A stretch of 64,000 nucleotides of DNA, taken from G965205255 sp965205255. Its GTDB lineage: Bacteria; Pseudomonadota; Gammaproteobacteria; Pseudomonadales; Endozoicomonadaceae. The stretch's first letter is position 1. Each line of letters starts with the position of its first letter. Positions 28,056 through 37,006 of this stretch are shown one piece after another. The stretch covers positions 930,001 through 994,000 of the forward strand of contig OZ242051.1 in NCBI GenBank assembly GCA_965205255.1, given 5' to 3'. A program made the translations under genes and the position numbers. Below the pieces are notes generated by a model. The model did no database searches. It was given only the letters and a program-made list of their open reading frames with translations, and had not been told where the DNA came from.

Positions 28056-29444
28056 ATGATCGATATTTGTATAATAATTTTATTTTTTGTTATTTCTTTT
28101 TTGATTGGGATCCTTGCCAGCAAAGGCATAAAAAATTTCACTCAATTTTCTGTCGGGCACCGTTCTTTTTCCTCGTTTGTTATTTTTTCTACATTATCTG
28201 CTTCTTTTATTGGTGGAGGATACACTATTGGAAACGCTGCCAAAGTGTATGAAGTGGGGCTGATTTATACTGTAGGCTTACTTGGCTTTAGCTTAAAAGA
28301 AATTCTGATAGGCCTCTTTATTGCTCCTAAAATGGCTCAGCACTGCGATTGTCTATCCGTTGGCGATATTATTTATAAAAAGTATGGAGTTACTGCCAAA
28401 ATTTTTACCGGTATTCTTTCTGTATTTCTTTGTACAGGTATTTTAGGCGCACAAGTTGGAGGGATGGCTGCAATATTTAACGCATTCTTTGACTTTCAAG
28501 GTATCTGGGCTGTAATAACTGCCTTTGTTATTATGATTGCCTACTCTGCAATAGGTGGTATGCGTGCGGTGGTGTTTACCGATGTGTTTCAATTTTTAGT
28601 CTTGATTATAGGTATTCCTGTCACTTTTTTTATAGGTATACAACATGTCGGTGGTTTTTCTGCCATAGAGCAAGCTGTCCCACATAAGTTTATTAACTTT
28701 CTGCAAACAAAGCATGATATAGTTTTGCTCGTAACATTATTTATCACGTTTATTTTTGGTGAAACACTGGTTCCACCCTACGTTCAGCGTCTTTTTATGG
28801 CAAAAAACGTAAATGTGACGAAACGGGCTATCATTTCCAGCGGTGTGATTTCCATTCCTTTTTTTCTTATTGCCGGAGGTATAGGTCTTATTGCCTATAC
28901 TATGACTCCTTCCATTAGCAGCAACCAAGCACTCATTTATGTTGTAAAACATGTTTTACCCGTAGGAGTAAAAGGTTTTGTCATTGCAGCATTGCTCGCG
29001 ATTATTATTTCTTCTGCTTCCAGTTTTTTAAATTCCGCAGCCATTGCTGCTGTTAATGACATTGCAAAACCCTTGGTAAGGCGAAAAATCCCTGAAAAAA
29101 CTTGGCTGATCATCGCTAAAGTATGTACATTATTTATTGGCTTTGGTGCGGTGTTTTTTGCTTTGACCATTAATAATATTCTCGATATTTTACTCTATGC
29201 GTATAATTTCTGGTCACCTATCATTCTGGTTCCTTTGGTAATAGCACTTACAGGTATAAAAGCGAAAAAATTAGATTTTTTTACCTCTGCTATTGGTGGC
29301 ATCATTGGTAGTACTATCTGGTCGATAGTATTACATGAGCCTTGGGGAATAAGTGGCGTAGTTGCAGGATTGTTGTGCAGTCTGGCAAGTTACACAGTTG
29401 GCCGCTTGTGTTCAGCAAAACAACACAGTCTGATTACAAAGTAG
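28056..29444 (+). CDS. sodium:solute symporter family (SSS) transporter
   Basis: A 462-residue inner-membrane protein with roughly 13 hydrophobic segments. SSS/PutP-type features are SFIGGGYTIGNAAKVYEVG (TM1-2, part of the Na+ site), the LSVGDIIYKKYG motif, AYSAIGGMRAVVFTDVFQF (conserved GG.RA..WTD region) and AALLAIIISSASSFLNSAA (TM8, Na+-coordinating Ser pair). Members import proline, pantothenate, sugars, acetate or other organic anions with Na+; substrate not predictable here. The gene stands alone; ATG 28056 is the first Met of the fold. Confidence 0.85.
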   Translation: MIDICIIILFFVISFLIGILASKGIKNFTQFSVGHRSFSSFVIFSTLSASFIGGGYTIGNAAKVYEVGLIYTVGLLGFSLKEILIGLFIAPKMAQHCDCLSVGDIIYKKYGVTAKIFTGILSVFLCTGILGAQVGGMAAIFNAFFDFQGIWAVITAFVIMIAYSAIGGMRAVVFTDVFQFLVLIIGIPVTFFIGIQHVGGFSAIEQAVPHKFINFLQTKHDIVLLVTLFITFIFGETLVPPYVQRLFMAKNVNVTKRAIISSGVISIPFFLIAGGIGLIAYTMTPSISSNQALIYVVKHVLPVGVKGFVIAALLAIIISSASSFLNSAAIAAVNDIAKPLVRRKIPEKTWLIIAKVCTLFIGFGAVFFALTINNILDILLYAYNFWSPIILVPLVIALTGIKAKKLDFFTSAIGGIIGSTIWSIVLHEPWGISGVVAGLLCSLASYTVGRLCSAKQHSLITK

Positions 29445-29642
29445 AGGTGTATAGACAAATAAAATCAAAGTACCTGAACCTTTATGTTGCACTAAAATCA
29501 TGACAAGACAAGATTAGACAAATCAACAAACTGTACCAATTTAGTTGAACTCGGGGTTTCCTTATTTTCAAGACAATACGTAAACCCAAATTTTAAATAT
29601 TAAGGTATATATAAAAACGTAAATGCAAGAACCCTTACAATG

Positions 29643-29806
29643 TTATACTACAACCTACTTCTAACTACTGTTATGAGCATGCTTTTATAGATTACTGTTA
29701 TAAAGGCAAAGTGACGAGTAATATCCAACTATTGCGAGGAGATTCAACGCATAACAACAAGATTAGAAAAATAGCGCAATAAGAAGTTAGATGCAGGTTT
29801 TGGTAT
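29643..29806 (-). repeat. MITE-like palindromic repeat, copy E
   Basis: Reverse-orientation member of the family: on the plus strand it begins TATACTACAACCTACTTCTAAC and ends AAGTTAGATGCAGGTTTTGG. The interior contains the complement of the shared block (AACAACAAGATTAG, AATAGCGCAATAAG). The end abuts the stop of the SCP2 gene, so that gene's 3' UTR lies in the repeat. The preceding part of the 361-bp gap (29445-29642) shows no gene. Confidence 0.75.
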
Positions 29807-30117
29807 TACTCGAACAAGTTCTTCAGTTTCATAGCGAGCCCCATATCACCAGCAAATTTAATTTTACCCATCATAAAAGCCTGCATACCGTTGATGCTAC
29901 CATCAATTATTCCTCTTAGTGTTTTTTCATCGGTAGTCATGGTAAGGGATGGACTATCATGAACGCCTTGTTCAAGATTAAAAGTACCATTTTTGATATG
30001 AAGCTGATACTGCCCCCCGTCTTTTAAATTAACCTGAAGCACAACATCCATAGATGCAGCTACGTCAGTATTAAAATTCTGACTGATAACTTCTTTAATT
30101 TCTTCTATATTGCTCAT
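29806..30117 (-). CDS. SCP2 sterol-binding domain protein
   Basis: A 103-residue single-domain protein with the SCP2 fold: beta strands VVLQVNLKDGGQYQLHIKNG and SLTMTTDEKTLRGIIDGSING, followed by the family hallmark helix AFMMGKIKFAGDMGLAMKL. Such small proteins bind hydrophobic ligands (lipids, fatty acyl chains); in many proteobacteria the domain is linked to lipid handling or, as UbiJ/UbiT, to ubiquinone synthesis. No signal peptide, so cytosolic. Divergent from sohB. Confidence 0.85.
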   Translation of the reverse strand: MSNIEEIKEVISQNFNTDVAASMDVVLQVNLKDGGQYQLHIKNGTFNLEQGVHDSPSLTMTTDEKTLRGIIDGSINGMQAFMMGKIKFAGDMGLAMKLKNLFE

Positions 30118-30325
30118 TCTTTAATCCATCTTCATTTTATTTTATCTGGGTATAAGACTATACAACTAAATGCAATTATTTTCACAGATAAGATCTACCA
30201 GATATTATATGCACATGAAAAAAAATCACTAATAATCTATGATCTGTCTTTCAGTTTAGTGGATAATAGTGCGCATAACATATTTATAGTGCGAAAATAT
30301 TTAAATAACTCGGAAGGAGTTTATT

Positions 30326-31360
30326 GTGTCTTATTGGGCAGAAATAGCATTGTTTTCAGGCAAAGCAGTGATAGTTGTTATTGTTGTTGTAGCTATTGTT
30401 ACACTCGTTGCAAGTGTTATTGCAAAAGCCAAGGGGGTAGCACCAGGAAAAGATGGTCGTCTTGCGGTAAAGCATCTCAATCAGTCCTTTGCTGATAACA
30501 GGGATCAAATGCGATTTAAAACCATGGAAAAGAAAGTGTTAAAGCAGTTAACAAAGCAGGAAAAAAAGAAACAGAAAAAAAATACAGAAGAAAAGAAAGG
30601 AAAGCTGTTTGTTATAGACTTTCATGGCGATATCAAAGCTTCTGCAGCAAAAAACCTAAGTACAGAAATCTCTGTGATTTTGTCCGTAGCTAGCCCCGAA
30701 GACGAAGTACTGGTAAAACTTGAAAGTGCCGGAGGAATGGTCCATTCGTATGGTTTTGCAACAGCGCAACTTGAACGGATTACAAATCATGGAACAAAAT
30801 TAACTGTTGCCGTTGATAAGGTCGCAGCCAGTGGTGGTTATATGATGGCTTGTGTTGCTGACATGGTTATTGCAGCCCCATTCGCTGTAATAGGTTCTAT
30901 AGGTGTAATTGCACAGATGCCAAATATTAATCGTCTTCTGAAGAAAAATAACATTGATATTGAGCAACACACCGCAGGTAAATATAAACGTACGTTAACT
31001 TTGCTGGGTGAAAATACAAACAAGGGACGGTCAAAATTTCTGGAAGACTTAGAAAAAACACATGAACTATTCAAGTCTCATGTTGCTAAACATCGCAAGG
31101 AACTGGATGTTTCTGAAGTGGCTACAGGAGAAGTCTGGTATGGCAGTGAAGCTCTCGATAAAAAACTGATAGACAGGCTTGGTACCAGTGAAGAATACCT
31201 TTTTAAGGCCGTTAATAATGATATCGATATCTATCATGTTAAATGGGAAGCTAAGAAAAAAGGGCTATTGGGTAAATTAGGTAAAGGCGCAGAAAACACA
31301 GCAACTAAAGCTGTTGATGCTATGTGGGACAAACTTACAGATACTCGATTTTTTTTATGA
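30326..31360 (+). CDS. sohB: SohB, inner-membrane peptidase of the SppA/S49 family
   Basis: A 344-residue S49 serine peptidase (E. coli SohB 349). One N-terminal membrane segment (about residues 12-33) is followed by a highly charged linker (KKVLKQLTKQEKKKQKKN), then the ClpP-like domain: LFVIDFHGDIKAS, VLVKLESAGGMVHSYGFA, the nucleophile Ser in VAASGGYMMA and the catalytic Lys in TAGKYKRTLT. S49 enzymes degrade signal peptides and membrane proteins. The start is GTG 30326 with GGAAGGAG at the right distance. An intrinsic terminator follows the stop. Confidence 0.93.
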   Translation: MSYWAEIALFSGKAVIVVIVVVAIVTLVASVIAKAKGVAPGKDGRLAVKHLNQSFADNRDQMRFKTMEKKVLKQLTKQEKKKQKKNTEEKKGKLFVIDFHGDIKASAAKNLSTEISVILSVASPEDEVLVKLESAGGMVHSYGFATAQLERITNHGTKLTVAVDKVAASGGYMMACVADMVIAAPFAVIGSIGVIAQMPNINRLLKKNNIDIEQHTAGKYKRTLTLLGENTNKGRSKFLEDLEKTHELFKSHVAKHRKELDVSEVATGEVWYGSEALDKKLIDRLGTSEEYLFKAVNNDIDIYHVKWEAKKKGLLGKLGKGAENTATKAVDAMWDKLTDTRFFL

Positions 31361-31413
31361 AAAAGTAATTTTTTTCCGTTTTCGATAACGTTATGTCACC
31401 TGCTGAAAAAAAT

Positions 31414-31453
31414 CCTGGAACTTTTAGGCTGTAAAAGTTACAGGGCTTTTTTT
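31414..31453 (+). terminator. intrinsic terminator of sohB
   Basis: CCTG-G-AACTTTT (31414-31425) pairs with AAAAGTT-A-CAGG (31433-31444), followed by a T-rich run at 31447-31453. It lies about 55 bp after the sohB stop and before the convergent fabY stop. Confidence 0.75.
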
Positions 31454-31510
31454 GCGGAAAGCCTTGTTTGCCTTTTTTCAGTTAAAGCCATGTGTTTATT
31501 GCTTGATTTT

Positions 31511-33361
31511 TTAGTTCAAAAAAGCATCGTACATATGATTGGACTCAAGTGAAATTTTCTGATCACCTAATGTTATTTCGTTTTGTTTCAATAAAATGTC
31601 AGATGCATCGAGCACTCTTTCACCAAATGAATAGAAAGGGCTTATTTCACCACGGCAATAAGCATCCTCGTAAACAGAAGTATTATCAAGGATCACTTCA
31701 TTTTGTTTTTTCCATTTGTTTAAAGTAATTTTACTGTGTTTATTTAATAACATTTGTTGTGTCTTGTGTGGAGAGATTAACGTGGCTGTGGCATTATTTC
31801 CGCCAAATCCTTTGGAATTTAGAAAAGCTGTGGAGTAAATTTCGGGGTTTATAGTTTTGTGTGAAATTAAAAAATCTACATTCTCAGTGGAGATATCTTT
31901 AGCTAATGCTTTGATGCTGTGTATACCCGGAATAATTCCATGATTCCATATGCCCAAAGCTGTTAAAAGCTGATCACCGCCAGCGGCACCTAAAGAGTGC
32001 CCAACATAACTTTTAATAGCAGCGACAGGCCAGTTTTTAATGCTAAAAGTTTTTGCTATTTCACTAATTATATGAGATTCGGAAACTCTGTTTTGAGCTG
32101 TTCCTGTTCCATGGGCCAACAAAAATGAATGATGTAATGCGTCATTACCAAAAAGCTGCTGAGATAGCGAAACTGCTTTGGCAGCAGTAACATAGTTTCC
32201 GGCACCAGGACTGGAAATAGATTTTTTAAATCCGTCCGCATTAACAAAAACATCAGCGACAGAACCTAAAATATTAGCACCTGATTCAATAACCAGATCA
32301 TCGTCCATCAATACAAAAAACTGTGCCGACTCCCCTAAAACAAATCCAGCGTTATCATCAAAAGGGCGACAGGCTCGTCGATAGTCAGGCTTTTGTTTAT
32401 CGGTTAGTTTATCTAATTTACGTAAGGCTTGGTCTGTAGCGAGGGCACCCATAGTTGAATAACCATCAATGATTTCTGGGGTAATGGGTGCTTCGCTATT
32501 GCCAACAACAACAATACGGGAACGACCTGAACGAATGTCTTCAACACCTTGTTTTAAATTGTACAGGAAAGAAGCGCAAGCCCCCATATTAGTTCCCGTA
32601 CTACCAAAACTTCCCAATATATAGGCATTGATAAAATCTGCTGGCATTTCTGCAAAGCCTAATGGTAATTGTTTTGCGCTTACTCGTTTACCTTTTAATC
32701 TTGCTTGTAACATTCCTGCATTGCTGTTTTGATCTAGCTGACTCATACTGCTGCCAGCGTATACGGATATTTTATCTGCCGGCACTGTTTTTCTAATAAA
32801 TTCCCAGTCAATACCCATAGATTGCACTGCATCAGAAGCCCCTATCACAGACATGGCTAACCCTCTGGGGTGTGAGCGCGAAGGATAAAGTTTTTCAGGA
32901 TGAAAACCATAAGGTAATTCACTGGCAACAGACACTGGAGAAGATAAAAACTGTTTATGAAAAAATGAGCAGTTCTCATTAAGCCGGATTTGTAGCTGCG
33001 ATTCGTTAAGATCACTTACTTTCCAGCCATGTGGCAAAGGGTCAGGTAACTGGTTACGATTAATGATAAATGTACTTTCTTTTTGTACAGAAACTTTTTT
33101 GTGCCACTGAATATGTTCCGGATTAAACAGGCTCAGTTTACGCACAAGTGTTTTAGAAAGTAATGCAGACTCATCTTCACTGGCTACAGGTATCCGATCT
33201 CTATCACAATAAGAGCACAGTTGGTTTAAAGATTGCAAAACAGATGTTTTGTCTTTCTGTGATAAAGTACTGTAAATTAATCTTTTATAAGCGTTGTAGC
33301 CAGACGTACGACCCGCAGAGTTAATTCCGCCTTGTGCCACTATGACTGCTAATCGAGCCAC
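31511..33361 (-). CDS. fabY: beta-ketoacyl-ACP synthase FabY-type
   Basis: A 616-residue thiolase-fold condensing enzyme, much longer than FabB/FabF (about 410) and matching the FabY class (about 630 residues in Pseudomonas aeruginosa), which starts fatty acid synthesis by condensing acetyl-CoA with malonyl-ACP in place of FabH. The active-site Cys lies in TNMGACASFLYN, the first His in AHGTGTAQN, and the second in KSYVGHSLGAAGG; GFGGNNA near the C-terminus is typical. Extra N-terminal residues (1-150) are characteristic of the class. GTG 33361 is preceded by GGAGG seven bases upstream. Monocistronic. Confidence 0.85.
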   Translation of the reverse strand: MARLAVIVAQGGINSAGRTSGYNAYKRLIYSTLSQKDKTSVLQSLNQLCSYCDRDRIPVASEDESALLSKTLVRKLSLFNPEHIQWHKKVSVQKESTFIINRNQLPDPLPHGWKVSDLNESQLQIRLNENCSFFHKQFLSSPVSVASELPYGFHPEKLYPSRSHPRGLAMSVIGASDAVQSMGIDWEFIRKTVPADKISVYAGSSMSQLDQNSNAGMLQARLKGKRVSAKQLPLGFAEMPADFINAYILGSFGSTGTNMGACASFLYNLKQGVEDIRSGRSRIVVVGNSEAPITPEIIDGYSTMGALATDQALRKLDKLTDKQKPDYRRACRPFDDNAGFVLGESAQFFVLMDDDLVIESGANILGSVADVFVNADGFKKSISSPGAGNYVTAAKAVSLSQQLFGNDALHHSFLLAHGTGTAQNRVSESHIISEIAKTFSIKNWPVAAIKSYVGHSLGAAGGDQLLTALGIWNHGIIPGIHSIKALAKDISTENVDFLISHKTINPEIYSTAFLNSKGFGGNNATATLISPHKTQQMLLNKHSKITLNKWKKQNEVILDNTSVYEDAYCRGEISPFYSFGERVLDASDILLKQNEITLGDQKISLESNHMYDAFLN

Positions 33362-33452
33362 TTAAATACCTCCGTTGATTTTGTTTGCTTTAGAGGCACA
33401 ATAAAATCCACAATTGGTTGTGCAAAATAAGGAAACATTCTAACTATGCACA

Positions 33453-33480
33453 ATTATCACCATTTATGCTTGAGATGCAA
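33453..33480 (-). promoter_or_regulatory. possible fabY promoter
   Basis: On the minus strand TTGCAT (33475-33480) and GATAAT (33453-33458) are separated by 16 bp, a reasonable sigma-70 -35/-10 pair about 90 bp before the fabY start codon. The remaining bases up to 33733 show nothing else. Confidence 0.3.
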
Positions 33481-33733
33481 CAATATTTATGAAGTTAGGC
33501 GTGTTGTCGTGCCTTTCATTCTACCTGACAAGGTATAACCGGACTATTGTAGTCTTGGAAATATACATTGAAAATAAAAATCCAATAGTCTCATATAAAA
33601 CTAATTATCAATAAGTTACCATTGGAATTTATACTTCTTTGGTTGTTCATTTAACGTTTTATTTCTGTTTGCAATGGTCCCATAACGAATTCTCAGATAT
33701 ATCCGTAATACTATGGGATTTATAAATTCCCTA

Positions 33734-33762
33734 GAAAAAAACTACCGCCTTCAGGCGGTAGT
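33734..33762 (-). terminator. strong intrinsic terminator of the unknown membrane/coiled-coil gene
   Basis: ACTACCGCC (33741-33749) and GGCGGTAGT (33754-33762) form a perfect 9-bp GC-rich stem with a TTCA loop (TGAA on the transcribed RNA). It is followed on the minus strand by a run of T (33735-33740). It starts 9 bp after the stop at 33772. Confidence 0.9.
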
Positions 33763-33771
33763 AAATCAAAT

Positions 33772-34434
33772 TCAGGGTGTGCTGTTTGTACGTTGTAACA
33801 GGCCAGCAGGAGATGCAGCTGGCTTTGGAAGTGCCTTGAGGCGTTTGTCTATCTCATCTACAGATTTTTGGATGTCTTCAAGCGTTTTATCCATGAGTAT
33901 TTGTTCATCATAAGACATTGGTGAATCTTGTGCATTACGCTTGTTATGTTCCTCTAAAAGCTTATTGACTCCTTTAAGCTGATGATTAAAATCATCCTTA
34001 ACAGTTTGTTCGATTTGATTAAGAATAGGATGAGGGATGTCTTTTAGTTTATTTTCAATTTGCTTTTGGAGATCTTTGCATTTATCTTGCCTTTCCTTAA
34101 TATGCCTTTCAGACATCAGCGTATGAAGAGGTGTTTCGTGCATGACCGTATTAATAATAAGCATACCTAAACCAATAACACTACAGGCAGCTATGGTTCC
34201 TGCGATGGGAGCAATTATTACTGGGCTGGCGAGAGTAGCAATACCGATATTTAAGCCGAGAGCAATAGATGGGATGAAGGTGGAAACTGATTTTCCAGCA
34301 AAATAAATACAAGCTGTTGCAGCCACCACCACTCCTGATTTTGTAGCAATGGTTGTTGCTGTTTTAAGGGGAATGTTGAGATGCTGTTCTATCTTCTGCC
34401 TCGATTGATTGATAAAATTAGCTACGTTCTGCAT
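33772..34434 (-). CDS. unknown protein: membrane hairpin plus coiled coil
   Basis: A 220-residue protein not recognised. GGAGG four bases before ATG 34434 makes the start certain. Residues about 28-110 are hydrophobic with small residues (VVVAATACIYFAG, IALGLNIGIATLASPVIIAP, AGTIAACSVIGLGMLII), forming two or three membrane segments. Residues 115-205 are charged and helical (ERQDKCKDLQKQIENKL, DKTLEDIQKSVDEIDKRLKAL), a likely coiled coil. The tail is Pro/Ser/Ala rich. A monocistronic unit with its own strong terminator, so it is a real, expressed-looking gene. A membrane-inserting accessory protein or secreted membrane-targeted effector would both fit; no homologue comes to mind. Confidence 0.65.
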   Translation of the reverse strand: MQNVANFINQSRQKIEQHLNIPLKTATTIATKSGVVVAATACIYFAGKSVSTFIPSIALGLNIGIATLASPVIIAPIAGTIAACSVIGLGMLIINTVMHETPLHTLMSERHIKERQDKCKDLQKQIENKLKDIPHPILNQIEQTVKDDFNHQLKGVNKLLEEHNKRNAQDSPMSYDEQILMDKTLEDIQKSVDEIDKRLKALPKPAASPAGLLQRTNSTP

Positions 34435-34600
34435 ATGACCTCCTGCGAGATTATAACGTCCATGTTTTTAATCTGATTGTTTTTTCGACAATTGAAATCA
34501 GTAAATATTGCAGTTCAGATTATATTTTCAGGGTTTTTTTGGTAATACTTTAGTCGTAATAACATGATCTATTACATTGCTGCTTTTTGTACTGATGGTC

Positions 34601-34720
34601 TTTCATGGCAGAGCAACGTTTAGAAATCTTAGTCGTTACTGTGAGAGGAATGAAAACATCTGAGTCGCAGGTACCAGCTAAACTTCGGTTTTGCAGATTT
34701 CAACTTTCGTTTGCTCAACA
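34601..34720 (+). pseudogene. short transposase remnant (IS701/IS4-like)
   Basis: The frame from 34601 reads FHGRATFRNLSRYCERNE, then stops at 34661. This resembles the HGR.TFRNLSRYC..SEKT..RW motif of DDE transposases annotated IS701/IS4-like. Another frame just after gives KLRFCRFQLSFAQQ-like text. Nothing else of the element is recognisable in the 570-bp gap 34435-35004. Confidence 0.3.
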
Positions 34721-34882
34721 GGAAAACTATCAGAGAAAAGTATATTGATTACAACTATCGATGCCTGCTTTATCAAAAGCAGACTGACTGGCCATGTTTC
34801 ATAATGGCAAAACAGAGTTCGTGAGCGTGGTCTTGAGCTTTGTTTTTTTCAGTGTCTTCATTTATGGTGGGTAGAAATGGTG

Positions 34883-34908
34883 ATTATACCATTAATAATG
34901 GGTATAAT
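34883..34908 (+). promoter_or_regulatory. palindrome with TATAAT upstream of hldD
   Basis: ATTATACC (34883-34890) and GGTATAAT (34901-34908) are inverted copies; TATAAT at 34903-34908 is a perfect -10 hexamer about 95 bp before the hldD start. An operator overlapping the -10 box is one reading; no clear -35 box is seen. Confidence 0.35.
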
Positions 34909-35004
34909 ATGGCTTCAAATAAAACCTATTTCTGAATATTGCCATATTATTATTTTTTTTGTCTGTAATACAGACTAATGCATTGTTAAAAGGGAGCACA
35001 CAGA

Positions 35005-35964
35005 TTGATCATTGTAACTGGTGGCGCTGGATTTATCGGTAGCAATCTGGTATGGACACTGAATGCTCGTGGATATAAAAATATTGTAATTGTTGATGAA
35101 CTTGATTCCTCAAATAAGTTTCGTAATCTCAACCATCTGTTTTTTGAAGATTTACTTACTCCTGAACAGTTTATACAGAACCTTGATGACTATAAAAATG
35201 CAGAAGTTGTTTTCCATCAGGGTGCCAATGCTACAACCACCGAATACGATGGTGCCAAGATGATGCGCCAAAACTTTGAATATTCAAAAGCACTGTTTAC
35301 TTGGTGTCAGCAACGTCAACGTCGTTTTATCTATGCGTCAACGGCTGCAACTTATGGTGATGGTGATAATGGCTTTGTGCCAGGTCGTCACTGTGAAGAC
35401 CCTTTGAATGTTTATGGATTCTCAAAGCTTATATTTGATCGCTATGTTGAACAAAAAGAAAAAACTTCCCAGGTGGCAGGTATGCGTTATTTTAATGTGT
35501 ATGGGCCTATGGAAGGACATAAAGGCAGGATGGCTTCAGTACCATGGCATTTAATGAAACAGGCAAAGCATGAAGGTAAAATGCGATTATTTGAAGGTAG
35601 CGAGCATTTTCTGCGTGATTTTGTTCATGTGGATGATGTTGTCAAGGTTAATATCTTCTTAATGGACAACCCTGATATTTCTGGTTTATTTAATGTGGGA
35701 ACCGGCTGTGTGCGAAGTTTTACCGATATGGGCAATATTCTGAACCAGTTAATTCCTTCAGCGCAACTTAAAATTATTCCTTTCCCTGAAGATTTAAATG
35801 GGCGTTATCAGAAATATACCTGTGCAGATTTAACCATGTTAGAAAAGACGGGCTTTAAAAACAAGTGGATAACCCTAGAGCAAGGGCTAACAGACTACCA
35901 TCACCATTTTGAAAAATATCAGGGGTATCGTCCTGCACCGAAATTAAAGGCAACTTCAACGTAG
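35005..35964 (+). CDS. hldD: ADP-L-glycero-D-manno-heptose 6-epimerase
   Basis: A 319-residue SDR-extended epimerase (E. coli RfaD/HldD 310) making ADP-L-glycero-beta-D-manno-heptose, the precursor of the LPS inner core. The NAD(P) motif GGAGFIG is at residues 6-12 (MIIVTGGAGFIGSNLVW opens the protein exactly as in homologues). FHQGANATTTEYDG and the catalytic Tyr/Lys in NVYGFSKLIFD are present, as is MRYFNVYGPMEGHKGRMAS. The start codon is TTG 35005 with GGGAG eight bases upstream; no in-frame ATG would preserve the nucleotide motif. An accessory island begins about 100 bp after the stop. Confidence 0.93.
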   Translation: MIIVTGGAGFIGSNLVWTLNARGYKNIVIVDELDSSNKFRNLNHLFFEDLLTPEQFIQNLDDYKNAEVVFHQGANATTTEYDGAKMMRQNFEYSKALFTWCQQRQRRFIYASTAATYGDGDNGFVPGRHCEDPLNVYGFSKLIFDRYVEQKEKTSQVAGMRYFNVYGPMEGHKGRMASVPWHLMKQAKHEGKMRLFEGSEHFLRDFVHVDDVVKVNIFLMDNPDISGLFNVGTGCVRSFTDMGNILNQLIPSAQLKIIPFPEDLNGRYQKYTCADLTMLEKTGFKNKWITLEQGLTDYHHHFEKYQGYRPAPKLKATST

Positions 35965-36067
35965 ATTTAACTACAAATGTCAAAGAGATTAGAATCCATT
36001 CTAGTCTTTATAATCATGCATGATTTTGACCGTAGAAGTTATTTAAAAGTAACTAGCACAGAAATTA

Positions 36068-36883
36068 GGTCCTGTTGCAAACTCGACCACAAGCTGAACA
36101 GCTCCCCTCCTTCAGACGCAATTATTCTGCCAGTGCATAAAACTGCTCAAAGGCAGGGCGATCACTTCCATCACAATGCTGACCTTTTTTCAGCATTCGC
36201 CAGCACTCATTTCCGGCAATAGTGGCAGACGCTCCTTCCACGAATTTAAACCCCAGCGCCTGCCGCATCTTTCTCTTAATAGACCGGTGATTCTATTCAA
36301 CGATATTATTCAGATATTTTACCTGTAAAATATCGACCATCAGAAAGAAGCATCCCATTAAAAACAAGGCAAGATTCACCTATTCCAGTGGCCAGATTAC
36401 CCACGCTTTTATCAATCACCACCTTTTTAGGAAGGCCATTGTTCCCAATGGCTTTATTCAGAAAAGCGCTGGCTGCAGGCTCATCCCTTTGTTTTGCAAG
36501 CATACAATCAATGGTTTCTCCGTACTTGTCAACAACACGGTACAGGTAGTGCCAGTCACCCTTGATTTTGATATAGGTTTCATCTATTCAACAAAAGCCG
36601 TCTACTTATTTCTTTTTCTTACGGAAGTTAGCTTCCGGCTGAGGAGCATACTTCACGACCCATCGATGAATGGTGGTGTGACCTACAGAAAGACCTCTCT
36701 GCCATCAGCTCTTCAATATCACGGTAGCTCAGGCTGTAGGCCACATACCAGCGAACAGTCATCAGAGTAAGGTTTTGTCTAAATGACGTCCTTTAGTACT
36801 GATAGCTGGCATGGTATACTTCACATGTTGCATTAATAATGAGTGAATTAACTTGAAGATAAGTCTTATTTTGCAACAGAACC
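36068..36883 (-). mobile_element. IS6-family element, copy 3 (dead)
   Basis: 816 bp with ends GGTCCTGTTGCAAA (36068) and TTTTGCAACAGAACC (to 36883), read on the minus strand. The transposase is broken by frameshifts and stops: fragments DEPAASAFLNKAIGNNGLPKKVVIDKS and, in other frames, YSLSYRDIEEL and KMRQALGF can be read. It marks the left edge of the 36-57 kb accessory island, directly after hldD. No target duplication is seen (AGAAATTA against TAAAAACT). Confidence 0.85.
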
Positions 36884-37006
36884 TAAAAACTTCCATGAAC
36901 GTACGCCGTTGGTAGTTGTTTTAAGTGCTTTTAAATTAAACGGCGCACTCTCATTTTTAAAATTTAGAACCCACGTATCACGAAAATCCATGGTATTCAT
37001 AATTCC

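Noticed and set aside
35977..36222. Plus-strand ORF after hldD
   Set aside because: Most of it lies within the antisense of IS6 copy 3, and the first part shows no coding features.
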